A stretch of 64,000 nucleotides of DNA from Oenanthe sinensis (GCA_028671895.1 CM053802.1:1656631-1720630), one strand, 5' to 3'; counted from the first letter of the stretch, positions 23,369-36,341 are shown. The notes: generated by a model not told the origin, from the sequence alone. Made by a program: numbers and translations.

Positions 23369-26300
23369 ATGTCATCTTTATCAAGTTTAGAGCTTGAAAG
23401 TCAGCTCAGAGAGGCAGGAATTAAGCTCCTAGCATTGGCTTCATGTATTACTACTCAAGTACAAGACCTCCTTCACATTCTTGATGTAAGTATATTAACC
23501 CCCTTTTTTACAGGGAGAGAGAGAGATGAATTTGATTCTGTAGAGAGATAGAGAGTGAGTGAGAGAGAGGGGGGGAGAGAGAGAGGAATTTGATTTTATT
23601 TTTTTCTGGTTTATTGAATGTTGATAAGAATTTAGGTGCTTTCCAATATCTATTGGAATTTGCTATGTATATTGCATGACTGATTGTACAGTATATATTT
23701 TGTTACATTATTCTTTGATATCTGTTGTTTGTACTGTTTTTTAGCAGAAGTTTTGAGGTAGTTGTTCGGATAATTTAATTGCCACTCAAGTTATAGGTCC
23801 GGAATGGTGATGACTTATGTTAGGCATGGTTACAATTTTTTAGCTGAATTTGAAGTTACTAGATTGTTTGCATCACTTTGTCTTATGCTTATTGGAACAA
23901 TTTGGCCCAAAATGAGAAAATTACCGTGTCATTACGTTTGATTGTTGTATTTTTTTCAAAATCTTGTTTTGATGGAAAAACATTTAATATTTGACTTTAT
24001 TACTTGCATGTATTTTCCACTTTTGGCAAGTTGTTTACACTGTATTAACTATTTGCTCTGTGGTTCTAGTGCATGTCTTTATGTTTAATGTGAGTAACAT
24101 CAATATATTTATTCATCTCTTCCAGGAACTAGATGGGCTTTTATCGAAGGTTGAGCAGGCACCATCTAGATCTATGCAAGATGCACTTTACCCCTCAATG
24201 AAGGCACTAATTTCAAATCAGTTATTTAGGCATACTGATATTGATGTGAAAGTTTCAATTGCTTCTTGTATGAGTGAGCTTACAAGAATAACTGCCCCGG
24301 ACGCACCGTATGATGATGTTCAAATGAAGGTTGCCTTTATCAACAGTTTTCTTGGCAATGTGAATTATGATTTGATGCCTTATTGAATCTTATATGGTTG
24401 TCTGCTTCTCCATCTGAATGATGTGCAGGACATTTTTCAGCTGACAGTAATGGCACTTGGAATGTTGTCTAGCAAAGATACTCGCAGTTATTCCAAGGCC
24501 CTTCATATTCTTGACAATATCATAAAAGTCAAAGCATGCTTGTTGATGCTGGACCTTGAGTGTGATGGATTGATTGCCGACATGTTCAAGCAGTTCCTGA
24601 GTACCATTAGGTAATCACAAGTAAAGCTTAAGGCAAGTATTAATGTAGTATACGAGTATTGTGTGCCTAAATAATATTATTGAAAAAGTTTGATGTCTGC
24701 AGAGTAGCTTTAGCACTTGCAAGAAGTTAAATCTGACAATTAGTTGACCTAGACTTACTGTTATTGAACTTCTGCATACTTTAATTAACACTTGTTATAT
24801 ATGAATTATGTGCCCTGACATTGTTATGGCTGACTATATATATAGTATGAAATGAAATTCAGTTTCTGGTTTAAGAAGTCGGTGAATAATTGCGATACTA
24901 GTAGCATTTACTTGATCATATCTGCTATTGTTATTTGTTTTGTTCACATAATCACATGTATATCTGTGATCTGTTTATAGTTTTTTAGCACCAGTTTTAA
25001 AAAGTTTTTGTTATTTTATTAGTGCTATGGGGCATGGATATGTAAATGTGTGTTTCATGTGTATGCAATATAACTTCTCATCTGAATTCATAAAATTGGT
25101 GTTATTTTGTTTTTCGCAAGGTACATCCCGCTCCCTGTTGTATTTAGACAAATGGAGTATATCATGACTTTGACCCTAGAAGAAAGTGAAGAAATTCCAG
25201 AAGAGTTTTTGAGTACTCTCCTAAGCAGCGTCTGTAAAAGAAAGGAGGTATGGGTCTCTTTTATTTTTCTTGTTTTTTTGTCTTCTTATTTTCACCGTGT
25301 TATATCATTTTGCACAACACATGTGTTTTAGAATGTGCTGTCCCGTTCTTGGAGACTGGGAGAGAATGTTTTGAGAAACTGCGCAGTCAAACTCCAGCAC
25401 TATCTCCCAAAAGTGGTCAAATCCAGGAACCTGAGTTTTGATGATTATTCCATTGTAGTTGCTTCCATATGCCAGAATCCCCCTAAAGATGAACATGTGG
25501 TTTGTGTCTCCTTTTCTACCTTCACATTTTTATATATTGTGAAATTGAATATTAAAAACTCTATGCATAACGTTTAAGTTTTTTTCCTTAGATACATTAA
25601 TATATGCCAAATTGATTCTAATAAGATTTCCTCTAATCAGGCGGCTGTAGTGACTGTTCCATCTGCTACAGAACCATCAGAGACCATCATGGATGACAGG
25701 ACTGGTCAAAAAATGAATAATGGAACTTTAGTGGGGGGAAATTTGTTGAGAACATTGGAACACTGTCATCTGGATAAGCAGCAGGGGAACGCCGAAGCTC
25801 GAAGGCATTTACAAGCTGAAAATTCAGATGTAACACGAACAGTGCAAGAAAAAGGAGCACCAGTTCCAAAGAAAAGGGGAAGAAAACCTAAATCCCAGCA
25901 AAAACCAGAAGAGGTATGTCAGTGAAAAAACAAGAATCTTGTGAAGAAGCTCGCTATTAGAAGAATTATAACAAGAATATAATCTGTTTTGCTCCCCAAC
26001 AGTCAGGATTGAGACAAGAAAGAGTGACTGACTCTTGCATTATGCCATCAAGACCATTGGAGGAACGTGATGATTCTAAAGAATTCATTGAGAAGGTAAG
26101 ATTTTTGCGCATAGAAAACTGTTGCATATAAGTATCTCACACTGAGTATGTTTAAGGAGAAAGTATAGTGCATGGAGAATAACACTTTGTAGAGTGCATA
26201 TAAGTATCTCACACTGAGTATGTTTAAGGAGAAAGTATAGTGCATGGAGAATAACACTTTGTAGAGAGCTTGAACTCATTATTTACTTGGTTTAGACCTA

Positions 26301-29119
26301 TTTTTAAATGTAAGTGATGGGTCTTTCTGCTGGCCCTTTCTGGCTTCTTTAGTGATGCATATGTTTTGTGGCTACATTTTGTTTGTTCATATGTAACCTT
26401 CAAACAGATATTATTCGGTTTATGCTAAACATGGAACATATTATCATCCGATAACAAAATAATTATACACCAAGTTGACCAAGGCCAACCCGATTCGTTG
26501 TCTGATATATTTTGGGTTAGAGAGCTTGAAATCCATATGTTGCACCCATGGATTTTGCATAGAAGATAACTTGTATTGTCTTGCTGTCATCATCAGTTGT
26601 TTGATGTAATCTGTATCAGTTGTCTTATTCATGCACACAATGAGTATAACAAATTATTTTCTACTTAAATTATTATCCGTTATACTCTAGTATTGTTACT
26701 GTAACTTTACTTGCTCCATTTTCTCTAATAGTTGCAAATTTACTAGAAATAAAAGCAGATTTAACATCTCTTATATATTACTTTGCGACCAAAGTTTGTA
26801 TTTCTGGTCCAATCTCTGAACAAGGGACTATGCATGGTTTGAACATTTTGGTTTTGAAGGTTCTAAAACATTTATATGGAGTTTTTGTATCATTGCTTGA
26901 CCATGTAGTAACTCTCTGATTTTGTTGTTTTACTGAAGCCTCGAGATCTCTACTACTTTATCCCTCTCTTCATCTCTCCCTCCCTTGATCTCATGGTTGA
27001 TTGTTTATTTCTAAAGGTTCCTGGTCTTATACTAACATGCTTCTATTCAGGATTCAGGAATCCCACATGGTATCAATGTATTTGGGGAGAAATTGGTCGG
27101 ACGCAGAGTAAAGGTCTGGTGGCCATTGGATAAAATGTGAGTGCTACTACTGAAAGATTTTGCTTATGAAATGAACCTATTATAGGTAGCCTTAGATAGG
27201 CCAGGAATAGGTGTTCGTGTCAGACGGAACAGCTGTGCCTCCCGGTCTGAATGATTGTGCATTTTGCATGAACCTGGTCATGATTTCCTTCTGTACTTCT
27301 AAAGATATATATTACTGGCATATAGGCACATGGTCTCATGTGCTCTCGCTGCAAGTCTAAACATCAGAGGAAAAATGGTATCTTCATATTCTCGGATTTG
27401 ATGAATTTATTAATGTATGCAGGTTTTATGAAGGTGCGGTTGCTTCTTTTGACTCTTCAATGCAGACGCACAAGGTGAAAAATTCTATGAGTCGTCTTTG
27501 TTGATTTTAAGATTTCTTTTTTACATAATCCATCCTTAGTTTAAAGTTCTGCTTCTTGGCTTTTTATGACACCTTAAATATCGTCTGAAAATTCTTTATG
27601 GTACTAAAGTGGTCCTTGTCTTGGTATAAATATTTGCCATAATATGCTAGATGTTATTCCTAGATGTTCTGTGCTGTAGGTATTGTATGCTGATGGTGAT
27701 GAAGAAACATTGAATTTGAGAAATGAGCTTTGGGAACTGCTCGAGGAACCTACTATGGTTGGTCTTAACCTGATCCGTTTCTCAATTGTGTTTGATTTGA
27801 TCATCTACTATATGGATAATATTTCCTGTTCATTTTTAGTAATAGTATGTGATTTGCACATTACTGGCAGGAACATTCAAGTCCTGCTGCCACATCTCTT
27901 AAGTAAGTTTCTTTTATGATGTTTTTAAAAAGACAGTTTCAGGAAACATCATCGATGTTGTCTCTTAATTAGTACAAGTCTGTTATATGTGTTGGAATCA
28001 TTATTCCATCTGATGTATTACTTTCATGGTTTTGTTGTCTGATCTGCATTGCTGAATTTATTGTAGCTTCAATGTTTCGAGAATTTCTAGACTAGAATTG
28101 TGTGCTTAGTTGAACCATGTGCAGTTCTTTTGTGCTCCATTGTGTGATACTATGGTTGTGCCTCCCAAAATCAGCACACACCCGGCTGGTTTTCTTTGCT
28201 GGACTGCAAAACTACCGACACGGAAAAATCAGCGGTTTCCTATCTCTTGTTTACCCTTTGATATTTATATCATCTACAATCGACTATTTAATGCATCTTT
28301 TCTCTGCAAATTTCTGTTTTGCCTTTAAAATCATTAACACCTGTAGGCGTAATTATAGAGCAGGATGAATTTTTATATAGCTGTTATCTCATTGATTTTT
28401 GCTAGGAATACTGTACATATATCAATCTAGACTTTTACTTGCTTGATGATTTTGTTAGTTGTTCAAACAGATCACTAAAGAAGAAAGCAAAAACAAAGTC
28501 CGCATCCTCTGCAAAACAACAAGCCACCCTCTCTTCATCAAATTGGTCTGTGGTGTCCTTCAATAAGATAGCACTAAACTATACATTGTGGACTTCATCT
28601 TTTGTGTTGCTATCGTACTACGTGCTAAAAGTTCTGATATTTTCCTAACAGGCCTAGATTTGCTGACAAACCCGAAATTGAAGCTCCAAAATCTGGCAGT
28701 GCTGATAATGATTGTGCACCTGATGCAACAATGGATGATGCAAGTAAAGTATATGCTACTGTTGAAGATGACAAACAAAAATCTAGTAGCGAGACAGATG
28801 ATTCTAAGCCTGATGTCATTAGCAGCACTGTTGTAGCAAATTATGGCATGACAGTAAATCCGAACATAGTGAATGCTAAACACAAGTTAAATGGTGAGGA
28901 AGAAACTAACGCACCAACAATCATCAGGCAGCCCAATTCTTGTAGCATTATAGAACATGGCGGCGAGACGAGAGTGCAATCCATGCCATAATTACAGAGA
29001 ATGATAAATTACCTCGAGAAAAACTAAGCGGAGATAGAGAAATGGGAATGTTGCCAGATTCAGTTGATGCGCAGGGGAGTGATGTTAGTAGTATAAGAGA
29101 CAAAGGTTGTCTAGTGTAA
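23369..29119 (+). CDS. PDS5: PDS5-type sister chromatid cohesion cofactor
   Basis: Thirteen exons: 23369-23485, 24126-24329, 24429-24610, 25121-25247, 25332-25499, 25641-25913, 26003-26095, 27051-27136, 27423-27474, 27680-27757, 27871-27902, 28471-28545 and 28652 onward. Phases close at every junction. Residues 1-266 are the PDS5 N-terminal helical region (LESQLREAGIKLLALASC, KACLLMLDLECDGLIADMF, FLSTIR). A KKRGRKPKS AT-hook-like motif lies near residue 345. A Tudor domain (VKVWWPLDKMFYEGAVASFD, KVLYADGDEE) spans exons 8-10, residues 389-460. The layout is that of the short plant PDS5C/D/E class, which act with cohesin and in DNA repair. The literal frame stops at 28991 (608 aa). A second frame stays open from about 28962 to 29119, indicating a 5-bp frameshifting insertion or a sequence error. 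Residues after the exon 3/4 junction (YIPLPVV) look diverged from the family. Confidence 0.9.
23508..23587. repeat. GA-rich microsatellite in PDS5 intron 1
   Basis: Interrupted (GA)n tracts with a G7 run lie about 25 bp inside intron 1. Confidence 0.7.
26124..26266. repeat. Two perfect 72-bp tandem copies in PDS5 intron 7
   Basis: The unit beginning GCATATAAGTATCTCACACT and ending CTTTGTAGAGT occurs at 26124-26195 and again at 26196-26266 with no mismatch except at the extreme end. It lies about 30 bp inside intron 7. Confidence 0.95.
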
Positions 29120-29321
29120 GTTTTGTAATGTATGTACCTACCAACTGCCGTGACTAACATTTGGAACTTTTTTTTCCTTTTGTAAACTTTGATTTTAGTC
29201 TGTTGGGGCATTTTTATCAGATGTCCCCGAGGGGACAAAACTTTGATTTTAGCTTGAATCTACTTGTCATGCTATGTTGTCTCCCCCATTTGATAGATAT
29301 TAAATTCCTTATTTAGAAATA

Positions 29322-29400
29322 TATGGCCTACTGGTAATGCTCCACCTTAGACTAAAAAATCAAAGTGTTCGAATCCTCGTTTCTACCGTTCTCCCTTCAC
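29322..29400 (+). mobile_element. tRNA-like/SINE-like fragment between PDS5 and CIPK
   Basis: TGGCCTACTGGTAATGC resembles a tRNA A box, and GTGTTCGAATCC, about 35 bp on, matches the B box consensus. No acceptor stem or target duplication is visible. Confidence 0.4.
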
Positions 29401-29503
29401 AGAACTAAAAATACAAATCATTGAAATTAAAAATACAGTACATTCTCATATATACTTTCATTTAGTAGAGGAAATGAGAGTGATATGTGTAAAAGTAAGT
29501 CAA

Positions 29504-30799
29504 TTATTCAATAGAGTCAATAGTCATTGACCTCTCGCCATTCCAAATAATATCACCAAGCGCTGGCCGGAGTTCTTTACTCCAAAATTGATCATACTCT
29601 AATGTATCACCACCATCTTTTCTGACCTCAACCACCATAAAGGCAGATGTCACCGCAAACATCTCTGCTGCCACCGCCAACTTCCCTTTCCGTCCACACT
29701 CCATTCCTTGTAATCTCACCCTTGACTCACTCTTCTTGATACTAAATTGTGTCGCCTTAGCCACCTCTTCAAGCCGCGAAATCACACTACTTGCTGGCAT
29801 AACTGTCCCAAATCTTCCCCCATTATCATCTTTCCTCTTCTTTTCTTCGAACAACCTTGACAAATCAAAGCCTTCTGATAACGATATTATATGAAACGCG
29901 TTCATCGTCTCAACATAATTGTTACTATGCTGATCAACATTATCCATCTCTTTAGCTATTTCATCACTGCCTTTCACAACACAACTTTGTTTCTTAAACC
30001 AAACTGTTTCCATGAGCTCCGATGATGTGATCCGAGTTATCGGGTTTGGGTCGAGCAACCTTTTTAATATCTTGCGTGCATCCGAGGAGAACCAAGAGGG
30101 ACACTTAAAGTCCCCTCTGTATATTTTCTTATACATGGCCATTATATTAGTGTCATGAAATGGCAAATAACCAGCAAGTAATGCAAATAATATGACCCCG
30201 CATGACCAAAGATCAGCCTTTGCTCCCTCGTATCCTTTTTTCCCAATAACCTCTGGCGCTACATATGCTGGAGTCCCACAAGTCGTGTGAAAAAGACCAT
30301 CTTTCTTCAAATGATCCGACAATGCTGACAACCCGAAATCAGATACTTTAAGGTTACCCTTCTCGTCCAGTAAAAGATTTTCAGGCTTTAAGTCACGATG
30401 GTAAACACCGCGACTATGACAAAAGTCGACAGCAGAGATGAGTTGTTGAAAGTAAGTTCGTGCCATTTCTTCTCGTAACCGGCCTTTGGTTATTCTGGAA
30501 AATAATTCACCGCCACGTATGTACTCCATGGCGATGTAGATCTTGGTTTTGCTGGCCATAACTTCATGAATCTTCACAATGTTTGGATGATTCACCATTT
30601 TCATGACACATATTTCGCGCTTCAATTGTTCTGTCATTCCAGCTTGAATCAGCTTCTCTTTTGAAACAACTTTCATGGCCACAAGCTCTCCCGTTACAAT
30701 ATTTTTGGACAGGTAAACTTTTGCAAAGTTTCCAATTCCAAGAAGACGGCCAAGCTCATATTTCCCGTGAAGTACACTAGATTTCTTAACGTCTTGCAT
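29504..30799 (-). CDS. CIPK: CBL-interacting protein kinase (CIPK/SnRK3)
   Basis: One uninterrupted 431-aa reading frame. The N-terminal Ser/Thr kinase domain has a Gly-rich loop GIGNFAKV (residues 21-28), catalytic Lys in VAMKV (Lys43), HRDLKPEN, DFG and an activation loop ending GTPAYVAPE. The C-terminal regulatory half carries the NAF/FISL motif (MNAFHIISLSEGFDLSRLF), which binds CBL calcium sensors, followed by a region (AKATQFSIKKSESRVRLQG) corresponding to the PP2C-interaction domain. CIPKs relay Ca2+ signals to ion transporters and stress responses. Lack of introns places it in the intronless CIPK clade. The ATG precedes the kinase domain by about 12 residues, as usual. It is convergent with PDS5. 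All catalytic residues are present, and the specific paralogue number cannot be assigned. Confidence 0.96.
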   Translation of the reverse strand: MQDVKKSSVLHGKYELGRLLGIGNFAKVYLSKNIVTGELVAMKVVSKEKLIQAGMTEQLKREICVMKMVNHPNIVKIHEVMASKTKIYIAMEYIRGGELFSRITKGRLREEMARTYFQQLISAVDFCHSRGVYHRDLKPENLLLDEKGNLKVSDFGLSALSDHLKKDGLFHTTCGTPAYVAPEVIGKKGYEGAKADLWSCGVILFALLAGYLPFHDTNIMAMYKKIYRGDFKCPSWFSSDARKILKRLLDPNPITRITSSELMETVWFKKQSCVVKGSDEIAKEMDNVDQHSNNYVETMNAFHIISLSEGFDLSRLFEEKKRKDDNGGRFGTVMPASSVISRLEEVAKATQFSIKKSESRVRLQGMECGRKGKLAVAAEMFAVTSAFMVVEVRKDGGDTLEYDQFWSKELRPALGDIIWNGERSMTIDSIE

Positions 30800-30829
30800 G
30801 ATTTATATATGTAGTTAGGTTCATAGAAG

Positions 30830-32515
30830 TGGAACTAGTTTAAATATGAAGACAGAACAATATGTAGGTGTTAATTTATGTGTATCGAAAGAGTAGACTA
30901 GCCGATTTGGACGTATTTGCGGTGGCAAGTTCGATCGTGAAAGATGGTCATAGTAAGGTAATGCTGATCTGTATAAAGAAACTAGGGGCTCAGAGTGAAG
31001 GTATGTATGTTCTGAGTCTCGATATATACTTCTGCATATGTAACAAGACTTAAAACATATGAACACTTGACTCATGATCAGTCCAAAAATATATACGGCA
31101 TGTCGTTATGTTTGTTATATGGTTTAAATTATGCAGGAATAATTGAGTGGTGGGTGATGACTGATTTTGAATTATTGCAACTAACAGAGAAACAACTCGG
31201 AAGGTGCCTAACTACTAACTTATGGGTCCGGATACGATTGACATATCCATCTATTCGCATTTTTTTTTATAGCAGATCGAGTTTAAAATTAGAGTTTGTG
31301 CTTTTTTATAATGAAGGGGATTAAAACTAGAATTTTGATGTGAATGCAGGGGCACAACACTCTTTCCGAGGTTTTAGGATATATTTTAGAGACTTGTAAT
31401 GTATAGGCGATATCTATAGAGTTTGTAGTAGAATGTGACACATATCCTGAGCATAAGACGTGTTAAAACCGAGTAGGGGTCTATTAGATTCATGAATCGT
31501 GAGGGTCAATTATTTAGTTTGGGTCCGGCTGGTTGGTTGATTGGATCCAACAGCATCTAATGACGTGGCTCCGCAGCAAAAGAATAATTGAGACAAACGC
31601 ATGATCATAAACCATGCATGTGGATCCCATTCCTCCATGCCATTTTGTGGTTAGTAGCTTCGAAGCTGTCCTTCTTTACTATACACTGCATGTTCTTCGA
31701 AGAGATTAGATTCTGCTTCGTTATGGGTGTTTGTTTATCTTTTCTTAAACTTGATTAATGAACTGCATACTATTTCTAGAGTAATTGATTTGATTCACAC
31801 GAATATTCGAAAATGATGTGGCTCTTGTAGACCTAATGCTGATCACAAGTTTAGAGAATAGAGATCATAATTAATCAGTCGTATTCAGTTACTAGATAAT
31901 ATGCTCTCGCGGCCTCTCGCCCTCTCATTTGCCAATAATCAGGTTTTTGCCTGAGATAATGGTCCCATACTCCTGTTCAAATAATGAATACAATTCTCGC
32001 TTCATCAAATAAACCATGATTAATTAATATTTTTAACATAAATTTTTTATTTTAATATAATAATGAGTGTACATCTTTTACCTTGATTAATTAATAATAT
32101 CGATAAATTAATAAAATTTACCGGTCACAGCATTATTAATTTATAGAGATTTTAGTTGTGGATATTTTTTATATATATTATTAATATCCATATCTTATTT
32201 ATAAGTTTATATATGTTCAATTTTATTACTATAAACTTATATTTACTTAATTAAATATTAATATCTAATTATTTATATTCTAATAATAACTTTAAATTAA
32301 TTTTTATATTTATAGAGAATGAAACATTAACCATTTTTGTTAATAACAATAATTAACAGTTTTGCAAATGAATTACAAGTTTTAGTTTTTTTAATGAACA
32401 TGTGATTTTGTTTCACTACAGTCAATATGCGGTGAGGAGTCCCTTGTGGCTTGTGAGGCTTATGCTTTTGCAAAGCTTTTATTACTTCGTGGCCTTTAGA
32501 TAGGATCATTCACAA
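30830..32515. other. Intergenic DNA upstream of CIPK
   Basis: No further gene is supported. The CIPK promoter should lie in the first kilobase, but no distinctive element stood out. Confidence 0.4.
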
Positions 32516-32529
32516 GCATTTCAGCCTGT

Positions 32530-32590
32530 CCCCCCGGCCCACTCTCTGAGTAGTTGCCCACCCGGCCCACACTCTGAGTAGTTGCCCTGA
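32530..32590. repeat. Two copies of a ~27-bp GC-rich direct repeat
   Basis: CCGGCCCACTCTCTGAGTAG followed by TTGCCC, then CCGGCCCACACTCTGAGTAG followed by TTGCCC, lie head to tail in otherwise AT-rich DNA. Confidence 0.85.
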
Positions 32591-32658
32591 AATTTTATGT
32601 CCAATGCCACCAGTGGATCCATATATATCTGTTGACTAGTGGTTTTGAATCAAACAAA

Positions 32659-33320
32659 CAGGGATGAGTAAAACCGAACCGCAAACTGAAACCGCACCAA
32701 TACAAACCGCACCATTGGTTATTGGTTTGGTTACGGTTTTTAATTTTTAAAACCGCACATTGTTGGTTCGGTTTTAGTTTATATGCGAAACCGAATCAAT
32801 TAAAAACCGAATCGCACCAAATTAATATATATTATTTTTATTGTAATTATTAAATTATTAAATTAATATATATTATAAATTAATTAATTACTTATTTAAT
32901 AGTTAATAAAAGAAGCGTGTATTCATAAATCTGCGAGTAATACTTACCTTAAGTCTTGTATTAATAAAAACATATATTAATATATATTAACTTAGTGTCT
33001 TTCTAAGCAAAATTAGTCATATTCATTTATTTTATTAGTAATAATAATATTAGTATTTTGTATATACAATGATTCATGATATCATATAATACCAAATTTA
33101 ATGTAGGATAATACAAAAAAATTAACTACATATTTTTTTATTATTTAAACGTGAAAATATATTTTAAAACCGAAACCGTACCATTAAAAAACCGAACCGC
33201 AATTTTTAAAACCGAACCGAACCAATAATATTTGATTCGGTTTTGGTTTTGATTTTTTAAAACCGCACTTAAGTGGTTATGGTGCGGTTTGGCCGCAAAA
33301 CCGCACCACGCTCATCCCTA
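32659..33320. mobile_element. hAT-like non-autonomous element
   Basis: The ends are CAGGGATGAGTAAAACCG and an inverted CGCTCATCCCTA. Flanking 8-mers CAAACAAA (32651-32658) and CAAATAAC (33321-33328) match at six of eight positions. Subterminal regions are rich in AACCGCACC/GGTGCGGTT words in both orientations, as in many plant hAT elements. No transposase is encoded. Confidence 0.7.
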
Positions 33321-33388
33321 CAAATAACAATCAAAATAATTGGTGGGAATTTTTAATTTTCAACACATTTAGCTGAAATTCAACATAA

Positions 33389-33655
33389 CTGAGAGCAAGT
33401 ACAACAATATCCTGAAATGTTGTCCTAAATTAAAATTTAGGACATTTTGAATAAATAGGTGATCCAACAATGTTCTAGTGATGCCCTAAAATACTAGAAC
33501 AACCATCAAGTGCCTTATTAATAGGACACCACGACACATGCCTCATTTCATTTTTATCAATAAAATATTTATCTTTTCAAATATAAATATAATTCAAATA
33601 TATTATTATTTTAATAATAGGGCATAAGAATAGGATACATTGTTAGAGTTGATGT
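33389..33655. mobile_element. MITE-like element
   Basis: GAGCAAGTACAACAATATCC at the left and GGATACATTGTTAGAGTTGATG at the right are imperfect inverted repeats around about 230 bp of AT-rich non-coding DNA. Confidence 0.5.
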
Positions 33656-33759
33656 ATGTATATGATGTTTTAAATCACTAAAATATTATATTTTATTATA
33701 TTTTTAAGGCATATTGTAGGACATTATTGATTTGTTTGAGTTAATACGGGTGCTGTCTC

Positions 33760-35900
33760 TTTTTCGGCTCGGCCCAAAAGTTTGAGCATTGTCTAAACTC
33801 TAAAACGCGCATAAATTGTATGGGAAAGAAGACCTCATCAAACATAATATTTATTTTTTCCTCTAAAAAATTATATACTTAAAATTATAAACTTTCAATC
33901 CGGTTTAAATACATTGAAAACTCATTTTTATTAATAAAATTATAATTACACCGTTTAAAAGCTCTCTAAAGTTACTCTAAAAAAACACCCCAAGATTATC
34001 TTCGACATTTTCTGTTTTTTTATTTGAATACAAATTTCAATTCAATCAAAAGTTTGGAAATATGTTATATGAATATTTCGAAGTAACTAAATAATATTTA
34101 TTAAGAATAGTAGTTCATCGTATTAAAACACGTTTGTTAGCTTAAAGTAATCGCAAAGTAAACTGTTATTTTTGATATCAAGTACTAGTGTTCATTATAT
34201 TCTATATATAATTGAAATAAGGGAAATGATATGAAATGGTCCTTAGGATGTAAATTCTTAAATATTATTAATTATTTAATTAATTGATTCAGGTTTGATT
34301 AGTCATGAGCGAGTACAATAATTAATTTAATAAGATTCTTAAATTTATTTGTAAATAAAATGATTAAAGTTCGATTATCAACCAATATTAATAACTAACT
34401 TAATATTATTTTAGAAAAAAAATATATTAAAATTAAATAAATATAAATATCAAAAGTTTAAAATTTTAATTATAAAATTATTGTTAAAAAAACTCATACA
34501 TGACATGGGGTATAAGCTAATACTTTTAAATATAATCACGTGAAACTTGTGGACCGACAGGTTGAGGCACAATATTTGCAGGAACATACAATTGGATCTT
34601 GTTTGCTCCAATGTTGGACCAAGAAAACCGTGGGGATTATTTAGTCAAGTCACTCTACTTTTAAGAAAACACATTAGTATTAATCAAACTAATTAATTTC
34701 CTCGTATTTTGTTATGTCATGGCCAAACAAATGTATATGCATTCGGCATTCCCCGGGCAACAAAAATACATAACCACTTCACCTGGACAAAGAAAAAGTT
34801 CATTGTTCTACTTTATTAGTTAAAAGTTTATTACACAATGTATGTATAATTGTCAATGAATTTGGATTTGAACCATTAGCTTTCAGAACACGATAAAAAA
34901 ATAATTAAGCAAAAACCTTCCACATTATTCTGAATCAGGGTTATAAGTTTTGAGAAATGAAACAATGACAATTTAGTTCCCAATTTCTCCTACTAGTTGG
35001 TAAAAATTGCTTGATTATCAGCCCGTTTTGATAAATTTGAAAAAAGTACTTATAATTTAAAGTTATTAAAAGTCAAAATTGAAAATTTTAAATTAATATC
35101 AGTTGATGTGATTTTATTTTTTATACAATCTATATTTAAAATATAAAAATAAAATTTATAAAATTAAAATATAAACATTGATATTAATTTTTATCAGATA
35201 AAATTATAAATATAAAATAAGTATTTAAAAAATACATTAATCTATCAACTCCCCATTTTTATTTTTTTAATACTACAAAAATATTTTATCCAAACTATTA
35301 GAATTTAGAAAGTCTCGTGTAGCTGCACACGTGTGGTACTGGGTTTCTACTTTCTACGGATAGTCTTGGCAGCACTCTATTAGAAGCAACATGATGTTTG
35401 AACTCGTGTACATTCTAATTCTAATAATATAATTAACCAAAAGAGAACACAATAATAATAGTAGTATGTAGTAGGTGGCAATGAATTTGTTGTTCATACA
35501 TAAAGACACTTTAGCATCTATTGGTCACAACTTCAGAATATACATCGATCTGTGCCTATATGCAAATTTACGGTACTAAACACAAGGATGCGTGTCAAAC
35601 TTTGATAATATTATCATGTTGTCGTCTTCTTCTTCGTGCGCCTTAGTTTTCTACTTTTGTGGACAGGCGAGACCGGGAGATATGGATCAAGTCATCCATT
35701 TCTATATTGTAATGTCATATTGTATGTCATTATATATGTTTTTTGGGTGTAAAAAACTGTGCGCACACGACCAAAAAAAATGGCTTTTAGTGTAGTTATT
35801 GTTATCGAGTTACGGGTGATCGAAGTGAATCTCAAAATTACTCGATATTGAAATATTTAACAATAAATATTTTGATTATTCAAAATTATTTATCTCTTCT
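33760..35900. other. Gene-free AT-rich intergenic DNA
   Basis: Only short unrelated ORFs and homopolymer runs are seen. No splice-linked or family-like coding sequence was found. Confidence 0.45.
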
Positions 35901-35906
35901 ATACTA

Positions 35907-36341
35907 TCTATACTATATTATTAAAGTCGAAAAATTAAAAATTTTGGTCGTGTACTGTATGAACTATAACAAAGATCTTGACTGTCCAATTTTAAGTGAA
36001 CTATGGAAACAATCTTAACCGTTAAATTTTAATAAAATACAATTTTAAAAGAATATAATCATATATACAATTCTAACACCAGTAGTCCTCCTTTTATGCA
36101 AAAAAATATAATCATACATACAATTCTAACACCAGTAGTCCTCCTTTTATGCAAACAACTCATAAACATTATAATTTATCCTATTAAAATATAAATACAA
36201 ATAAATTATATAAAAACATATACATATAATATTAAATAAAATTTAAATTATTATTATACAAATACAAATAAATTCAAATCATTAAAAAATATTTAAAAAT
36301 TAAAAAAAATCATCCGTGCATCGCACGGGATATAAGCCAGT
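35907..36341 (+). mobile_element. Small Helitron remnant
   Basis: The left end TCTATACTATATTATTAAAG is the common plant Helitron 5' sequence starting TC. Near the right end is a short palindrome, CCGTGCATCGCACGG, followed by about 14 bp ending GCCAGT, a slightly altered form of the usual Helitron 3' hairpin and CTAG-type terminus. It contains a 52-bp internal tandem duplication (about 36048-36155). No Rep/helicase is present. Confidence 0.7.

Noticed and set aside
35592..35795. 67-codon ORF in the gene-poor region
   Set aside because: It has Ser/Cys-rich low-complexity sequence with no family resemblance and no linked exons.
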